A DNA stretch of 64,000 nucleotides from NCBI GenBank assembly GCA_002205965.3, contig NADL03000460.1, positions 62,001 to 126,000 on the forward strand, in the 5' to 3' direction. This DNA comes from Kappaphycus alvarezii (taxonomy: Eukaryota; Rhodophyta; Florideophyceae; Gigartinales; Solieriaceae). A program made the position numbers and the translations under genes. Numbering within the stretch: the stretch's first letter is position 1; each line of letters starts with the position of its first letter. The notes beneath the pieces were generated by a model. It ran no database searches and was not told the origin of the DNA. It saw only the letters and a list, made by a program, of their open reading frames with translations. Below, in pieces: positions 8,705-18,199 of this stretch.

Positions 8705-9907
8705 ATGGATCTCAACGCTGCTCGTATAACGTTCACAGGGGGCAAGAATGAAGACGTTGAGGAGTTTCTCTATACATATGTCAACGTTGTGATGCGTGAG
8801 AAGAGCGATGAAGAGAAGGCCGAAAGTATCTTCGCCTATCTTCATGGTGACGCAAAGCACAAATATAAGGCCAAGTTTATCAACGGGTGGTCTCTTAACG
8901 GGAATGGGCGTAACTTCGGTGAGGTATGTGAGTGGCTTGTGAAAGAATATGCTAAGCAGGTAGAACCAGATGAGATGATTCGTACCGCCATAGAGGCCCG
9001 GCTCAACTTCGACGATTTGTTAAGCTCATTGGTATACTTGTGTGATCTCTATGAAAAGGCTGGGTTCAACGCCCAAGCCAAGTACGGAATGCTGCGTAAG
9101 GCGGCGATGGGGGATAAGCGGCTCTCCGATTTCCTCCTCATCAAGGGCCCTCACACTTTTAATGAACTGAAGGGTACCATAGTAGAATTTGTCAAAAATT
9201 CGGAGACGTTTCAGTCACTAAGTGAAATACCGAGGGAAACCCGTACATCTATGCCGATCGTGCATCCTGAAAAGAATTATCAAAGGCCAGCTACTAGCGC
9301 AGCAGCATTGGAATCAGTCAGGAGCGATGTCAAAAACTTGGAAGAAAGGTTGGAAACCCGATTCGATAATCGACTTGACATGATAACCTCGCAGTTGGAA
9401 AGCCTTACTCTTACCATTAAGAAGAACCAGTCTGGGGCCCCCAAGGCCGCAGAAGTCTGTTCCTACTGTCACAAGCCTGGACACTTTGCAAATAGGTGTC
9501 CTGATAATCCACATAGAAACACTCGTTGTGGAAAGTGCGGTCGTTACGGGCATCATGAAAGTAACTGCTGGTCTAAAGACAACAGAAGAGCAAATTTATC
9601 GGACGCGAGGAGTGAGTCAGGACCAGAGATGAAAATCTTACAAAACAGGAAGGATCAAAGGTTGGCGGATGCCGGTAATGTATCCATCGCTGAAGAAATC
9701 AGTCAAGTTAATGTGACAAAAAGGGATGGGGAAGGGAACGTTTTGTCGAAAAAACCTAGGCTAGATTATGGAATGCTGGAGCATATCCCAGCACCTGTAC
9801 CTCCTCGAACCAAGAGGCTTGATCAAGTTGTTCCAGGGTGGGAAACACTTCGGCCAAGAAGACGAGAAAGAGTAAGAAATTTAAGAGTATCCCGAAGGAC
9901 GTACTAG
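8705..9907 (+). CDS. gag: Ty3 Gag with two zinc knuckles
   Basis: The 400-codon frame begins MDLNAARITFTGG, about 90 bp after the 5' LTR. The N-terminal two thirds resemble Ty3 retrotransposon Gag (capsid): helical segments such as EEFLYTYVNVVMREKSDEEK and a later coiled segment near residues 200-250. Two CCHC knuckles follow, CSYCHKPGHFANRC and CGKCGRYGHHESNC, which bind RNA in Gag proteins. After YGMLEHIPAP and LDQVVPGW the frame ends in a run that appears to follow a one-base loss (about 9838); compared with the copy at 43368-44222, the natural frame would continue into the protease region. Gag-containing particles would package the element RNA. Confidence 0.92.
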   Translation: MDLNAARITFTGGKNEDVEEFLYTYVNVVMREKSDEEKAESIFAYLHGDAKHKYKAKFINGWSLNGNGRNFGEVCEWLVKEYAKQVEPDEMIRTAIEARLNFDDLLSSLVYLCDLYEKAGFNAQAKYGMLRKAAMGDKRLSDFLLIKGPHTFNELKGTIVEFVKNSETFQSLSEIPRETRTSMPIVHPEKNYQRPATSAAALESVRSDVKNLEERLETRFDNRLDMITSQLESLTLTIKKNQSGAPKAAEVCSYCHKPGHFANRCPDNPHRNTRCGKCGRYGHHESNCWSKDNRRANLSDARSESGPEMKILQNRKDQRLADAGNVSIAEEISQVNVTKRDGEGNVLSKKPRLDYGMLEHIPAPVPPRTKRLDQVVPGWETLRPRRRERVRNLRVSRRTY

Positions 9908-10770
9908 AATATGTGAAGAAGTACAATTTGGTGGCTGAGCTTGCATCGGCCCCAACTGGGATAACGTTTGGTCAACTTTTGAGGGGCGACGCAGAGGATG
10001 CGAGAAAAGAACTCAAAAAAATTATCAGGTCTAATAAGTCCGCTAAGGGTAAGAAACTGTTTCTTCAATCGGCCTCGACAGCACCAAGACGTCTTAAACT
10101 AGTACCAGTCAAAGTATTGGGAATGAAAACCCAAGCTCTTTTCGATTCGGGCGCTGTTCCAAACCTTATTCAGAAACTTTGGTGACAGATCTAGGTCTTG
10201 AAATTATTCCAACTACTCGAAGAATAACTGTGGCGGATGGAACCGTATCAAAATGCATGGGCACTGTTGACAAGGTTTCCGTGTTCTTTGGGGACTCTAA
10301 AGTTGATTAGACTTTCTTGTCATGCCTGATCTCCCTTTCGATGCAATCATTGGCTGCCCTACCATGGAAAGACTAGGGACCTGCATTGACTTGGGCAACC
10401 AAATCGTTTCAGTTAATGTTGACGGCAGAACGTGAAGATGCCCCTGGATTTCGACAAAAGCACACATCCGGAGATTTGAAAGAAACGGACAGTGAAGATT
10501 TCACTTCTAGCTATGACAGCGAAGATTCGAACCAACTAACACTTTCGGAAGTGAGAAGGGTACGCTCGGGGGATACTGAACATGGCATGGGATGATTATG
10601 ATTCTGGGTTTGAAACAGATGAAGACTGGAATTCTAGGGTAGGTGTGACACCTGAATGTGTTTCTTTTTGCGATAATATCGAATCAAAGGACGGAATTCG
10701 GAGCATGAAAGAAGATTACAATTGCAAGGAAAACAGGAATATATCGATTCCATATCTGAAGATGTGAGCA
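9838..10770 (+). pseudogene. Ty3 protease region with several apparent frameshifts
   Basis: The frame 9838-10185 continues the Gag C-terminus and enters the aspartic protease, with the active-site motif ALFDSGAVPNLI. Compared with the homologous stretch at 44240-44736, single bases or short runs seem missing near 9838, 10170, 10310 and 10431, so the region is not open as one frame. Downstream, the flap/ILG-like region (about 10330) and a Ser/Asp-rich tail can be followed. The neighbouring pol is fully open and the LTRs are nearly identical, so the breaks are surprising. Sequencing indels, an inherited defect, or a non-autonomous element are all possible. Confidence 0.75.
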
Positions 10771-10825
10771 CGCCGGAAAGGTCCTTCAAAATTTGAGGTG
10801 AGATCAAGAAGAAAAAGGGCGCCAA

Positions 10826-13800
10826 ATGGCAGAAATCAAGAAAAGTGCAGCACCTTCCCGCCCCGCCTCACTGAAAATATCCGACATGTTAACATCTTCC
10901 GAAGTAATTGCATGGAGTGTATCAGATTTAAGACAAGCAAGTGTACCGGTCACTCACTCATTTGAACTTACCGATACTCAACCAATTTACCACAGGCCTA
11001 GACGTCAACCGCCAAAATATGACCAATTTATCTCAGAGAATGTTACAAGTATGCTGGAAAATGATATCATTCGGCCAGTTTCATCCCCATGGTCATTTCC
11101 AGTTGTGGTCGCACCAAAGAAGGATGGAAAGCTGCGTTTTTGCGTCGATTACCGACAACTGAACCAGAGAATGATACCCGATCGATTTCCGATTCCGAAT
11201 ATGGAGGAAATCCTCGAGGACTTGAAGGACGGGAGATACTTCACCTCAATTGATCTTTACACTGGTTATTGGCAGATTCCATTGGATGAAAAATGCAAGG
11301 AAAAAACAACTTTTACCAGCAAAGCCGGTACATTCAGGTTCGAAGTGATGCCTTTTGGTCTCATGAATGCCCCAGCTACATTCCAAAGAATGATGAACGA
11401 GGTTTTGAAAGGACTTCCATTTGCAAGAGTTTATATCGATGATGTAGTGATATTCTCAAAAACCTTGGATCAGCACATATCGCATGTCAAGACTGTGGTG
11501 GAGAAAATAGCTGCGTACAGCCTGAAAATTAAGTTAAGCAAATGCTTCTTTGCGAAAACGTCTATCCAATTACTCGGTCATATCGTCGATCAAGAGGGAA
11601 TTAAAGTGGATCCAGAGAAAACGAAAAAAATCAAGTTGGCACCAAGGCCCGCTTCAAAGACGGAGGTTCGAAGCTTCTTAGGACTGGCCTCATATTACAG
11701 GAGATTTATCAAAGATTTCGCCAAGACTGCAGCACCGTTACATGCCAGCACAACAAAGAACGGAAAATTTTTATGGAACAAGGAAATGCAAACCGCATTT
11801 GAAGAGCTTAAAGATAAGCTATGTGTCCCCCCAGTGCTCATGTATCCAGATTTCAAGAGACCATTTGTTGTGGAGACAGATGCCTCAGAACGGTCTTTGG
11901 GTGCCGTTTTGTCCCAAAAAGATGAAAACGGAAGACTACACCCGGTTCAATTCGCAAGTCGCACTCTGAATGATGCGGAAAGGAGATACTCAGTCTGCGA
12001 AAAAGAAGCGCTCGCTGTTGTCTTCGCACTGAAAAAGTTTCGCGTATACCTTTTATCACTCGAGAAATTTGTCTTGATAACTGATCACCAGGCACTTAAG
12101 ACAGCATTCCAAAAGAAAGATGTACATCACCGCTTGGCCCGATGGCTCGACATTTTCGCAGAATATCGGTTTGAAATTGTGTATAGGCCCGGACGCAATA
12201 ATCAGCCTGCCGACTACCTATCCCGCTTGAGGGATCCACTGATTCCAAATGAAAAAGCTTCCGAGAACATCGTCGGAGTTGCCGAGGTGCAAGTGCCGAA
12301 CAATAACGAGTACGAAGCTAATATTGACGGACTAATTAAATTCCTGGATGGACTAGAAATGAGAAAGGTTGATATTGAACACAGAAATTGGGTACGCAGG
12401 AATCAAAAGGCTTTTACACTATGGAATGGGAAACTCTTCCGACACACGAAAGCCGGTCCTCGACTAGTGGCCCCTTTGAAAGAAAGAATGAAGATCTTGA
12501 GGACTTTTCATGATGAGTTAGGGCATTGGGATCTCGAAACAACCAAGAAATTCGTTACTGAGAGATTCTGGTGGCCCAGTATCCATAAGGACGTCTATAA
12601 CTTCGTGAAAAGCTGCGACAACTGTCAAAAATTCACGCCAATACGAAAGTATAAGACAACTCTAGGCTTTCCAGTTTCCGGTCTCTTTGAAACCTTTTCA
12701 ATTGACTTTGCCGGCCCATTCAAGGAAACCTCTTCCGGAAACAAATATCTCCTTATAGGGGTGGAACATCTTACTGGATGGCCAATAGCAGTTGCAGTTG
12801 AGGAGGCCAATGCTGAAGTGGTCCTGAGATTCATCGAAAAAGAAATAATTGAACCGTTTGGTCTTCCAAAAAGGATCATCTCGGATAACGCACTTTGTTT
12901 TACTGCAACTTCACTGCTTCGTTTCTTGGAAGAAAAAGGTATTCAGCTAAAGACAGTTCTCGCATATGCTCCTATGTCAAACGGGAAAGCGGAGAGGATG
13001 GTTGGAACCATCAAACGATCAATATCGAAAACTATGTCCGAGAATGAAATCCAGTGGGAAGATGCCTTACCAAAAGTGTTATACGGCTATCGGCGAAGAA
13101 GAGGAAGAAGTGGACGGTCACCGTTTGAGCTAATGTACGGAAGAGCTCCTAGAATGTTACAGAGAGATATGGAAACAAATGTTATCGATGAAGAGAGTAG
13201 AGAGGTCGAACTATTGGCCACCGAAAGCTGGAGATCACACCGCGCGCTAACACAGACAAGAAATAAGGATGAAGAGCCTCCAGTCCAAACTTTCTCAGTC
13301 GGCTCTAAAGTACTTGTAGCACACGGAAAAGCAATGCAACAGGCTGTGAAGTGGCCGGCTTTCCAAACAAAGTACTCGAACCCTTGCATCGTCACGGAGG
13401 AAAGACACCCGCATTATAAGCTCTGTTCAAGCTCAGGGAAGAGATCAAGGAGGGCAATCCATGCACGTCGTCTGGTCCCTTACCATCAGAGGCCTGAAGA
13501 ATTCCTTCTCACACAGGACTATGCGCAACCACGAGGCATACTCATCTTTAACTATAGAATGATTCCTATGGGAGGAAAAAGGGCCTGGGAATGGATCATC
13601 TCGATTACGCGTGACTACTACGAACTCCACGTAATCATCCATTTCTACATTAATATATGCCTATGTTTTCGTACGTTGAACGGACCATTGCTACCTCAAG
13701 AAGATTTCCGACTATTGATCAGAGTTCTATTCTCATTCCAAAACGGAAGGTTCACGGAAGCAGGTCCAGAGTTTGTGGAAGTCATATATCATTACTCTAT

Positions 13801-14164
13801 AGGGAGGTATGGAATGGTAGCTATCGGAGACTTGTCGCAAACATATCTGAACATTATCCGTCCAGTTTACGTATTTCTCAAGAACAACCAAGATGTGCGA
13901 CTGAGAGGTTACAGCTTGCCCCCTGATATGGAATATCGACTGGTCCCATATCCTCTATGGGAACCTTACGTTGCTCCGCTCAGAAATACAACCTCAGCCG
14001 AAGACCAGGATCCTCCCGAGGCCGTGATGATGATACGAGCTGGACCATCAAGTGATCGGGGCGGATCATCGAAGAGGGCAAGGCGTCGGGAGCAGCGAGG
14101 AAGATCGCCAAGAAGATCGCCTCAAACACCGCCTAGTCTCCCAGGGGAAACTATGCATCCTTAA
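10826..14164 (+). CDS. pol: Ty3 Pol: RT, RNase H, integrase and extension domain A
   Basis: This 1112-codon frame begins MAEIKKSAAPSRPASL (a frame entry, since the native start is likely upstream by polyprotein readthrough). RT shows FCVDYRQLN, SIDLYTGYWQIPLDE and FARVYIDDVVIFS (catalytic YIDD) near residues 95-210. RNase H has VVETDASERSLGAVL, EKEALAVVFAL and LITDHQALK. Integrase has a HHCC zinc site (HDELGHW, then SCDNCQ) and the DDE residues in SIDFAGP, IISDNALCF and SNGKAERMVGTI. The last 250 residues, after a VGSKVLVAHGKA-type tail, are an unusual extension (RAWEWIISITRDYYELH, RVLFSFQNGRF) ending in an Arg/Ser-rich stretch (RGRSPRRSPQ). Confidence 0.95.
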   Translation: MAEIKKSAAPSRPASLKISDMLTSSEVIAWSVSDLRQASVPVTHSFELTDTQPIYHRPRRQPPKYDQFISENVTSMLENDIIRPVSSPWSFPVVVAPKKDGKLRFCVDYRQLNQRMIPDRFPIPNMEEILEDLKDGRYFTSIDLYTGYWQIPLDEKCKEKTTFTSKAGTFRFEVMPFGLMNAPATFQRMMNEVLKGLPFARVYIDDVVIFSKTLDQHISHVKTVVEKIAAYSLKIKLSKCFFAKTSIQLLGHIVDQEGIKVDPEKTKKIKLAPRPASKTEVRSFLGLASYYRRFIKDFAKTAAPLHASTTKNGKFLWNKEMQTAFEELKDKLCVPPVLMYPDFKRPFVVETDASERSLGAVLSQKDENGRLHPVQFASRTLNDAERRYSVCEKEALAVVFALKKFRVYLLSLEKFVLITDHQALKTAFQKKDVHHRLARWLDIFAEYRFEIVYRPGRNNQPADYLSRLRDPLIPNEKASENIVGVAEVQVPNNNEYEANIDGLIKFLDGLEMRKVDIEHRNWVRRNQKAFTLWNGKLFRHTKAGPRLVAPLKERMKILRTFHDELGHWDLETTKKFVTERFWWPSIHKDVYNFVKSCDNCQKFTPIRKYKTTLGFPVSGLFETFSIDFAGPFKETSSGNKYLLIGVEHLTGWPIAVAVEEANAEVVLRFIEKEIIEPFGLPKRIISDNALCFTATSLLRFLEEKGIQLKTVLAYAPMSNGKAERMVGTIKRSISKTMSENEIQWEDALPKVLYGYRRRRGRSGRSPFELMYGRAPRMLQRDMETNVIDEESREVELLATESWRSHRALTQTRNKDEEPPVQTFSVGSKVLVAHGKAMQQAVKWPAFQTKYSNPCIVTEERHPHYKLCSSSGKRSRRAIHARRLVPYHQRPEEFLLTQDYAQPRGILIFNYRMIPMGGKRAWEWIISITRDYYELHVIIHFYINICLCFRTLNGPLLPQEDFRLLIRVLFSFQNGRFTEAGPEFVEVIYHYSIGRYGMVAIGDLSQTYLNIIRPVYVFLKNNQDVRLRGYSLPPDMEYRLVPYPLWEPYVAPLRNTTSAEDQDPPEAVMMIRAGPSSDRGGSSKRARRREQRGRSPRRSPQTPPSLPGETMHP

Positions 14165-14173
14165 TTATTGGAC

Positions 14174-14617
14174 GGCTACCAATTAGACGTTGGCTTCGCG
14201 AAATGACAGAGGACCCTCGAGAAGCAGAAGTAATTTCCTTTTTTGCATTAGTATTTGCATGTGCTTCCAGACCATTCACGGGGCGCACCTTACTCGTGAG
14301 GACTCAGTCCTTATGTTGCGAGTTTTTTTCTCCTTCAGATACCCGTTTCTGGACCCGTTGCCAGAAAAGTTTGCATACTACGTTTATACCTCACATTTGG
14401 AAGGTTTGGAGAAGTGAAACGGGAGGAGCTCATTAGAGAACACTATGAAACCATACGCCGAATCTACGAAACTCTTGACCAAGGAGATGAGCCGGTCATC
14501 GCACGGTACACACTCTCTCATCATATTGGAAATGAGCTACTACCATATCCTTATAGTGAACCCTATACTCTCCCTGATGAATGGATAGAACTCCCACAAG
14601 AACAACAAGAGCAGTGA
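14174..14617 (+). pseudogene. Ty3 extension domain B (accessory ORF remnant)
   Basis: Immediately after pol, three frames together encode a domain like the pol C-terminal extension: a WLREMTEDPREAE-type start, CMCFQTIHGAHLTREDSV, RVFFSFRYPFLDPLPEKFA, and, after a frame change at about 14414, the open part REELIREHYETIRRIYETLD ending SHHIGNELLPYPY. It resembles domain A (ICLCFRTLNGPLLPQEDF, RVLFSFQNGRF). The order domain A, basic linker, domain B is repeated in the element at 1-1373. I do not recognise the family; function unknown. Confidence 0.6.
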
Positions 14618-14650
14618 CGAGCCGGGACGTTCGTCTTGAGCGGGAGGGCG

Positions 14651-15370
14651 TGATGTGCGCAAATTCGCACACGAAAAAATTTAGATGAGGACCATAATTG
14701 TATACAGTATTGGAACTGGGAAGATATTTTTACAGTTTTTGAATTTGCAAGATATTTTTAATTTGGGTGAGTGTGGCAAATTCATCGGTTGATTTTTTAT
14801 TTTAGGACACGCTGTCATAGTGGATGTCAGTACAGTTCTAGGTTGTGGGTGATACTACGAGTGACTCTGAAAGGTCTATATAATGGCCACATCAATTCCC
14901 ACCCCTGGCCGATGGGTGGCTGGCATGGGTATGGCACCTAGATATTTACCTTGAGGAAATATCTTCTAATGGTCTCTCTGGTTCACACGATTCCCTTGAA
15001 TGCGTTTTATGGTATTTAGTATGTTTGATTGAGACTTTAGGATTAGCCGAAAGGTCTATATAAGCTGAGTAAAGTGCTTCCTCCTTGAGAGGTCAAGCAA
15101 GTTGGCAGACAACTTCAGGTCAAGCTCCGAGTAGTAGGAAGTTGAGAGTCAACTTCAGACCCTAGAAAACTTTTTCCTAAGCTGGTCGCAGAGCATCAGT
15201 GGTAGACCCTGCCCCTTTTATACTTGCTTGTAGCCCTCTCAACTCTCTCCCATATACACTCCTTTTTATTTGTTCAACTATACCACGGTAGCACTTTTGT
15301 CGCTCGCAACACCTCCGTCTTGGGGTAGTTGGTTCTAAGTATCTCTTCTCCCGACGATTTACCCCTATCA
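14651..15370 (+). repeat. 3' LTR
   Basis: Identical in length to the 5' LTR (720 bp), with one visible difference (C where the 5' copy has A at 8144). It begins TGATGTGCGC after CGGGAGGGCG and ends ACCCCTATCA, then CTCTA. Confidence 0.97.
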
Positions 15371-15698
15371 CTCTATCTATGGTACCATGATGATGGGTAC
15401 ATCATCGCGCGCCACGACTAAATCGCCCGCGCGGTCGAAATACTCTCATCCATCGACGCCACCAGCAGGGGACTACACCTATCCCTGCCCAAATGCAGGG
15501 TCTGGTGACCTACAGCACCGGCGGCGTCCGTTCAATGCCTATACCCGAAGGCGCTGAAGCAAGAATATAGTGAGGGAAACTAGACACATAACAAATGGCC
15601 ACCACCCCCGCTCCTGGAAGCCAGGTCTAATATGCCGACCTGACTTGAAAACCCAAGTACCCAATGCTCTAGGAAGCAAGGATCGCTGTCGACGTATC

Positions 15699-16583
15699 CT
15701 ACAATCCATTTCCCATGCTCAACTTCATCGGACGATTGTTCAGCGGGACGTTATCCAAACTCTTGACAGCCTCCTCGGCATCCGCCCTCCTCTGAAAGAC
15801 AATATCGGCACTACCATTCGGATTCCCTTGCCGATCGTACAACAACCGCAACTCTTTGACGGCACCAACCATTCCAAACAAATCAGCCAGTCCTGTTGTA
15901 TTGACATCATCACTCAAATTGTCGACATACAGCAAATTTCCAGTTAAGTACTCATGAGAGTGATAGCCATCGCCGCGGTAATAGTCCCTCTCTTCGTACC
16001 TGATAGGATAATCCGCCCCTCTCATATCATACTCTCTCTCCCTTCCCCTCTGAGAAAAGTCGTTTTTCCCTCTTGCATACAGCCTCCTGTCATCATCATC
16101 AGCATCATCCTCGTACCAAACCCTTCCATCTCTCCTCCGATCATCATACCTCTCCAGAGAATAGCTCGGACTCCTCACCGCCCCCCTATCATAATAACTT
16201 GCCTTCGGAACCTCCCTATCCCTAACACCCAAAGCGCCACCCATAGGAGGACCTCCAGGAGCCGGAACCGGACGCGTAAGTGCCGAATCACGAACGACAA
16301 TTTGCTTGCCACGGTATCCACTGACGACACGAACGTCGGGAGCACGGTCGGCGGAATGTTCATCAAAGTCGGCGCAATCATTACGGGAACGGACGGTGGT
16401 GGGGCCGACTCGGGTGTCGTTGGGTCCGTGGACGAATTTGGTGGCGCCGGTCCTCGGATCTCGTACGACAATGGGACGTCGTCGGGAGTATCCTGGGTAG
16501 TGGGTCGGTTGGAGGTTTGGGTTGAGACCGGCGTCGGTGGCGGGTGGGTTTGCACCGTCGGACATCAAGGCGTGGTGTTCCAT
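15699..16583 (-). CDS. Aly/REF-like RRM protein, intact copy 1
   Basis: This 294-codon gene starts MEHHALMSDGANPPATDAGL and has one RNA-recognition motif at the C-terminus (about residues 214-292): RNP2-like LLYVDNLS, then GNPNGSADIVFQRRADAEEAV and VPLNNRPMKL, closely following the Aly/REF (THO complex subunit 4, mRNA export) pattern. The middle is rich in Arg, Asp and Tyr (RYDDRRRDGRVWYEDDADDD), suggesting a disordered, charged region. It faces another Aly/REF-like gene (17540 onward) across a shared upstream region. Near-identical and diverged paralogues lie at 30318-31097 (start lost) and 48708-49592 (intact). No intron is evident. Role in nuclear mRNA packaging or export is inferred from the RRM type. 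Confidence 0.85.
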   Translation of the reverse strand: MEHHALMSDGANPPATDAGLNPNLQPTHYPGYSRRRPIVVRDPRTGATKFVHGPNDTRVGPTTVRSRNDCADFDEHSADRAPDVRVVSGYRGKQIVVRDSALTRPVPAPGGPPMGGALGVRDREVPKASYYDRGAVRSPSYSLERYDDRRRDGRVWYEDDADDDDRRLYARGKNDFSQRGREREYDMRGADYPIRYEERDYYRGDGYHSHEYLTGNLLYVDNLSDDVNTTGLADLFGMVGAVKELRLLYDRQGNPNGSADIVFQRRADAEEAVKSLDNVPLNNRPMKLSMGNGL

Positions 16584-17540
16584 GGTAGAGGTGATTTAGG
16601 TGTGGGAGGAGAGTGGTAAGTGAAGTGAGGTTGGGTTGGATTAAATGGGTGGGTGGCTGGGGGGGCAGGGAGGGGAGGGGAGGGAACAGGAGAATTGGAG
16701 AGGGTTTGTTGTGGTTTGTATTACAGTTTTGTTTCGTTGAAGAAGAGGAATGTACCTGGTCGGACGATGCTGGTTTATACATAGGATGGCCAAGAAAATG
16801 GAAAACAGGGTGGGATATTTCAAATATGGTATGGATACCTTTTCGTGAAAGGAAAAAATGATTGTGGGGACGGCGTTTCTTTTGGTTGGTGCACAGGGCA
16901 TGTGGCAGACGCCGAGGGTTTGCTTGATTGAAATATTTTGCTATAATGTTTCCTTTCGTTTGAGGTGGGGCAGGGACCTTGGCAGCCTTGGACGTGTAAC
17001 GCCTTTTGTGTCCGTTTCGACACACGTGGGTTGTCAAAAAGGCGAAATTTCTGGAAAATAGCCCTCCTTTTTTCTGAAAAATAAATTTTCAGATCAACAT
17101 TAAAGGAATGAAGCAGGACGTCGGTTGGACTGTTAGGAGAGAGTACGGAGGGCAACAGGGGGGCATTGCGATTGAATTAATATGGAAGCCATATTTGTAA
17201 TTGTATTTGAAATTTTATTGTTTTCTTTTCTGGCTTCCTTCGACGACGGAGGCGATGGTGTGACTGTAGGACCTTGCATGCCCCAGTGTGAAAAGAAGAG
17301 TGAATGGCTACATACTGCAGTGTAGCGCCATGCCAATTATCAATTGCCTTAAAGGATTGTCGGTACCGAAACGTACAGAGTGCATTTCCCGCCATTTCAA
17401 ATGCATTCCGCCAAGTTTTTCTTTCAATTTTCTGAGTTTTGCAATTTCCCCTTTGTAATTTGTGCAATACAAAATTTTCCGTCGCAACGCTGCACCGGCA
17501 AAGTGAAAAAAAGTTGTACTGTGCAAACGCTTATAATACT
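16584..17540. promoter_or_regulatory. Shared upstream region of two divergent Aly/REF-like genes
   Basis: About 950 bp separate the divergent genes. Pyrimidine-rich stretches (on each gene strand) precede both starts. ACACACGTGGGTTGTC at about 17022 contains a CACGTG-type site, and TTATAATACTCGG (about 17530) resembles a TATA box. The region is duplicated in the right arm (29560-30290) and in part at 50588-51480. No further coding sequence is recognised. Confidence 0.4.
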
Positions 17541-18199
17541 CGGTGGACAACCTCACATCGTTGCAAAAAAAATTTGGAGAGATACTCCACTATTCGATTT
17601 CCACCGTATCGACATTACTCACACTCTACCAACCGCGCCATCGCCTTCTCTCTCAATTCTCTCATCTGTCGCCTTTCCTCACTCGATACACACATTTCTT
17701 CTCGCTTACAATATTCCACCACTCCTTTCATCCCTCTAAGAACCCCTCCCGCCCTCTCTCATTGCCCTCACCAGACCTCCCCTACCACCACAAAGCCTTC
17801 ACTCACTCTACCTACTCCACAACCTTTTCAACCCACCCTCCAACACCCCTTCCCCCACCTCAATACCACCAATCCCCACCCACCCTCCCCACCAAGTCGT
17901 TCTTCCTTCCACATCAACCCCTCCCATCGTCAACATCGACCGCTCTCTCGACGACATCATCCATGCATCCCGAGTCCAACTTCGCACCGCGCGTGCCGCC
18001 CGTCGAAAGGCCACCAAACTTTCCCGCAAGCAATCCTAGCCATCGAATCCCTCCCCCGCCCCTAATCCCAATGGCCTCCTGCCTCCACACCTTCCAAAAC
18101 TCGTCCCTCCAACCAACCCATGCTCGGGCCAGCCAAGAAACGCGCCCTCATCACAAAGCCGCAGAAGCGCCATCTCCGCGCCAAGAATCGCAATCCCAT
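17540..18199 (+). pseudogene. 5' part of an Aly/REF-like gene (left-arm copy)
   Basis: This segment encodes the N-terminal region of the gene whose 3' part lies at 27341-27861 (minus). In one frame it reads NIDRSLDDIIHASRVQL (about 17930-17980), matching the N-terminal UAP56-binding motif of Aly/REF proteins, followed by a basic stretch (ARAARRKATKLSRKQ) and a TAG at 18037. Further on another frame reads KKRALITKPQKRHLRAKNR up to the LTR. The frame change may be an intron or decay. The left copy stops at the LTR with CCCAT (18195-18199), so the RRM half is missing here. Confidence 0.6.

Larger units (their letters stand above)
7896..15370 (+). mobile_element. Structurally complete Ty3-type LTR retrotransposon, 7475 bp
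   Basis: Two 720-bp LTRs (7896-8615, 14651-15370) flank gag, protease and an RT-RNase H-integrase polyprotein in Ty3/gypsy order, plus extra C-terminal domains. The LTRs differ at one position that I can find (8144 A, C in the 3' copy). CTCTA flanks both ends (7891-7895, 15371-15375). The right arm holds the same LINE sequence with a single CTCTA, so this is a recent insertion after the inverted duplication. The sequence TTTGGTACTC just after the 5' LTR is the likely primer-binding site, and CGGGAGGGCG before the 3' LTR resembles a polypurine tract. The protease region has apparent frameshifts. Confidence 0.95.
7345..15560 (+). pseudogene. RLE-LINE reverse transcriptase fragment, split by Ty3 insertion
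   Basis: Sequence at 7345-7895 and 15376-15560 encodes an RT. It begins GTPRPIAVGATLRRLVA, contains IVTVDLKNAVNLCSR (motif A-like, with the DFxNAFN pattern), GTQQGDNLGKLPFKL (motif B) and, after the Ty3 element, YLWYHDDGYIIA (motif C-like, DD retained). Stops (for example after NEPAYL at about 7733, and after ARHD) show it is inactive. The Ty3 element sits between the two halves with CTCTA repeated. The uninterrupted arrangement is at about 31226-31975 on the minus strand. Confidence 0.85.

Noticed and set aside
15954-16619. Ile/Pro-rich 221-codon frame opposite the RRM gene (and at 48837-49607)
   Set aside because: Shadow of the RRM gene; it changes length freely between copies and shows no domain.
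17439-18065. His/Pro/Ser-rich 208- and 219-codon frames
   Set aside because: Low-complexity frames caused by the CT-rich upstream region; the UAP56-binding motif lies in the third frame.
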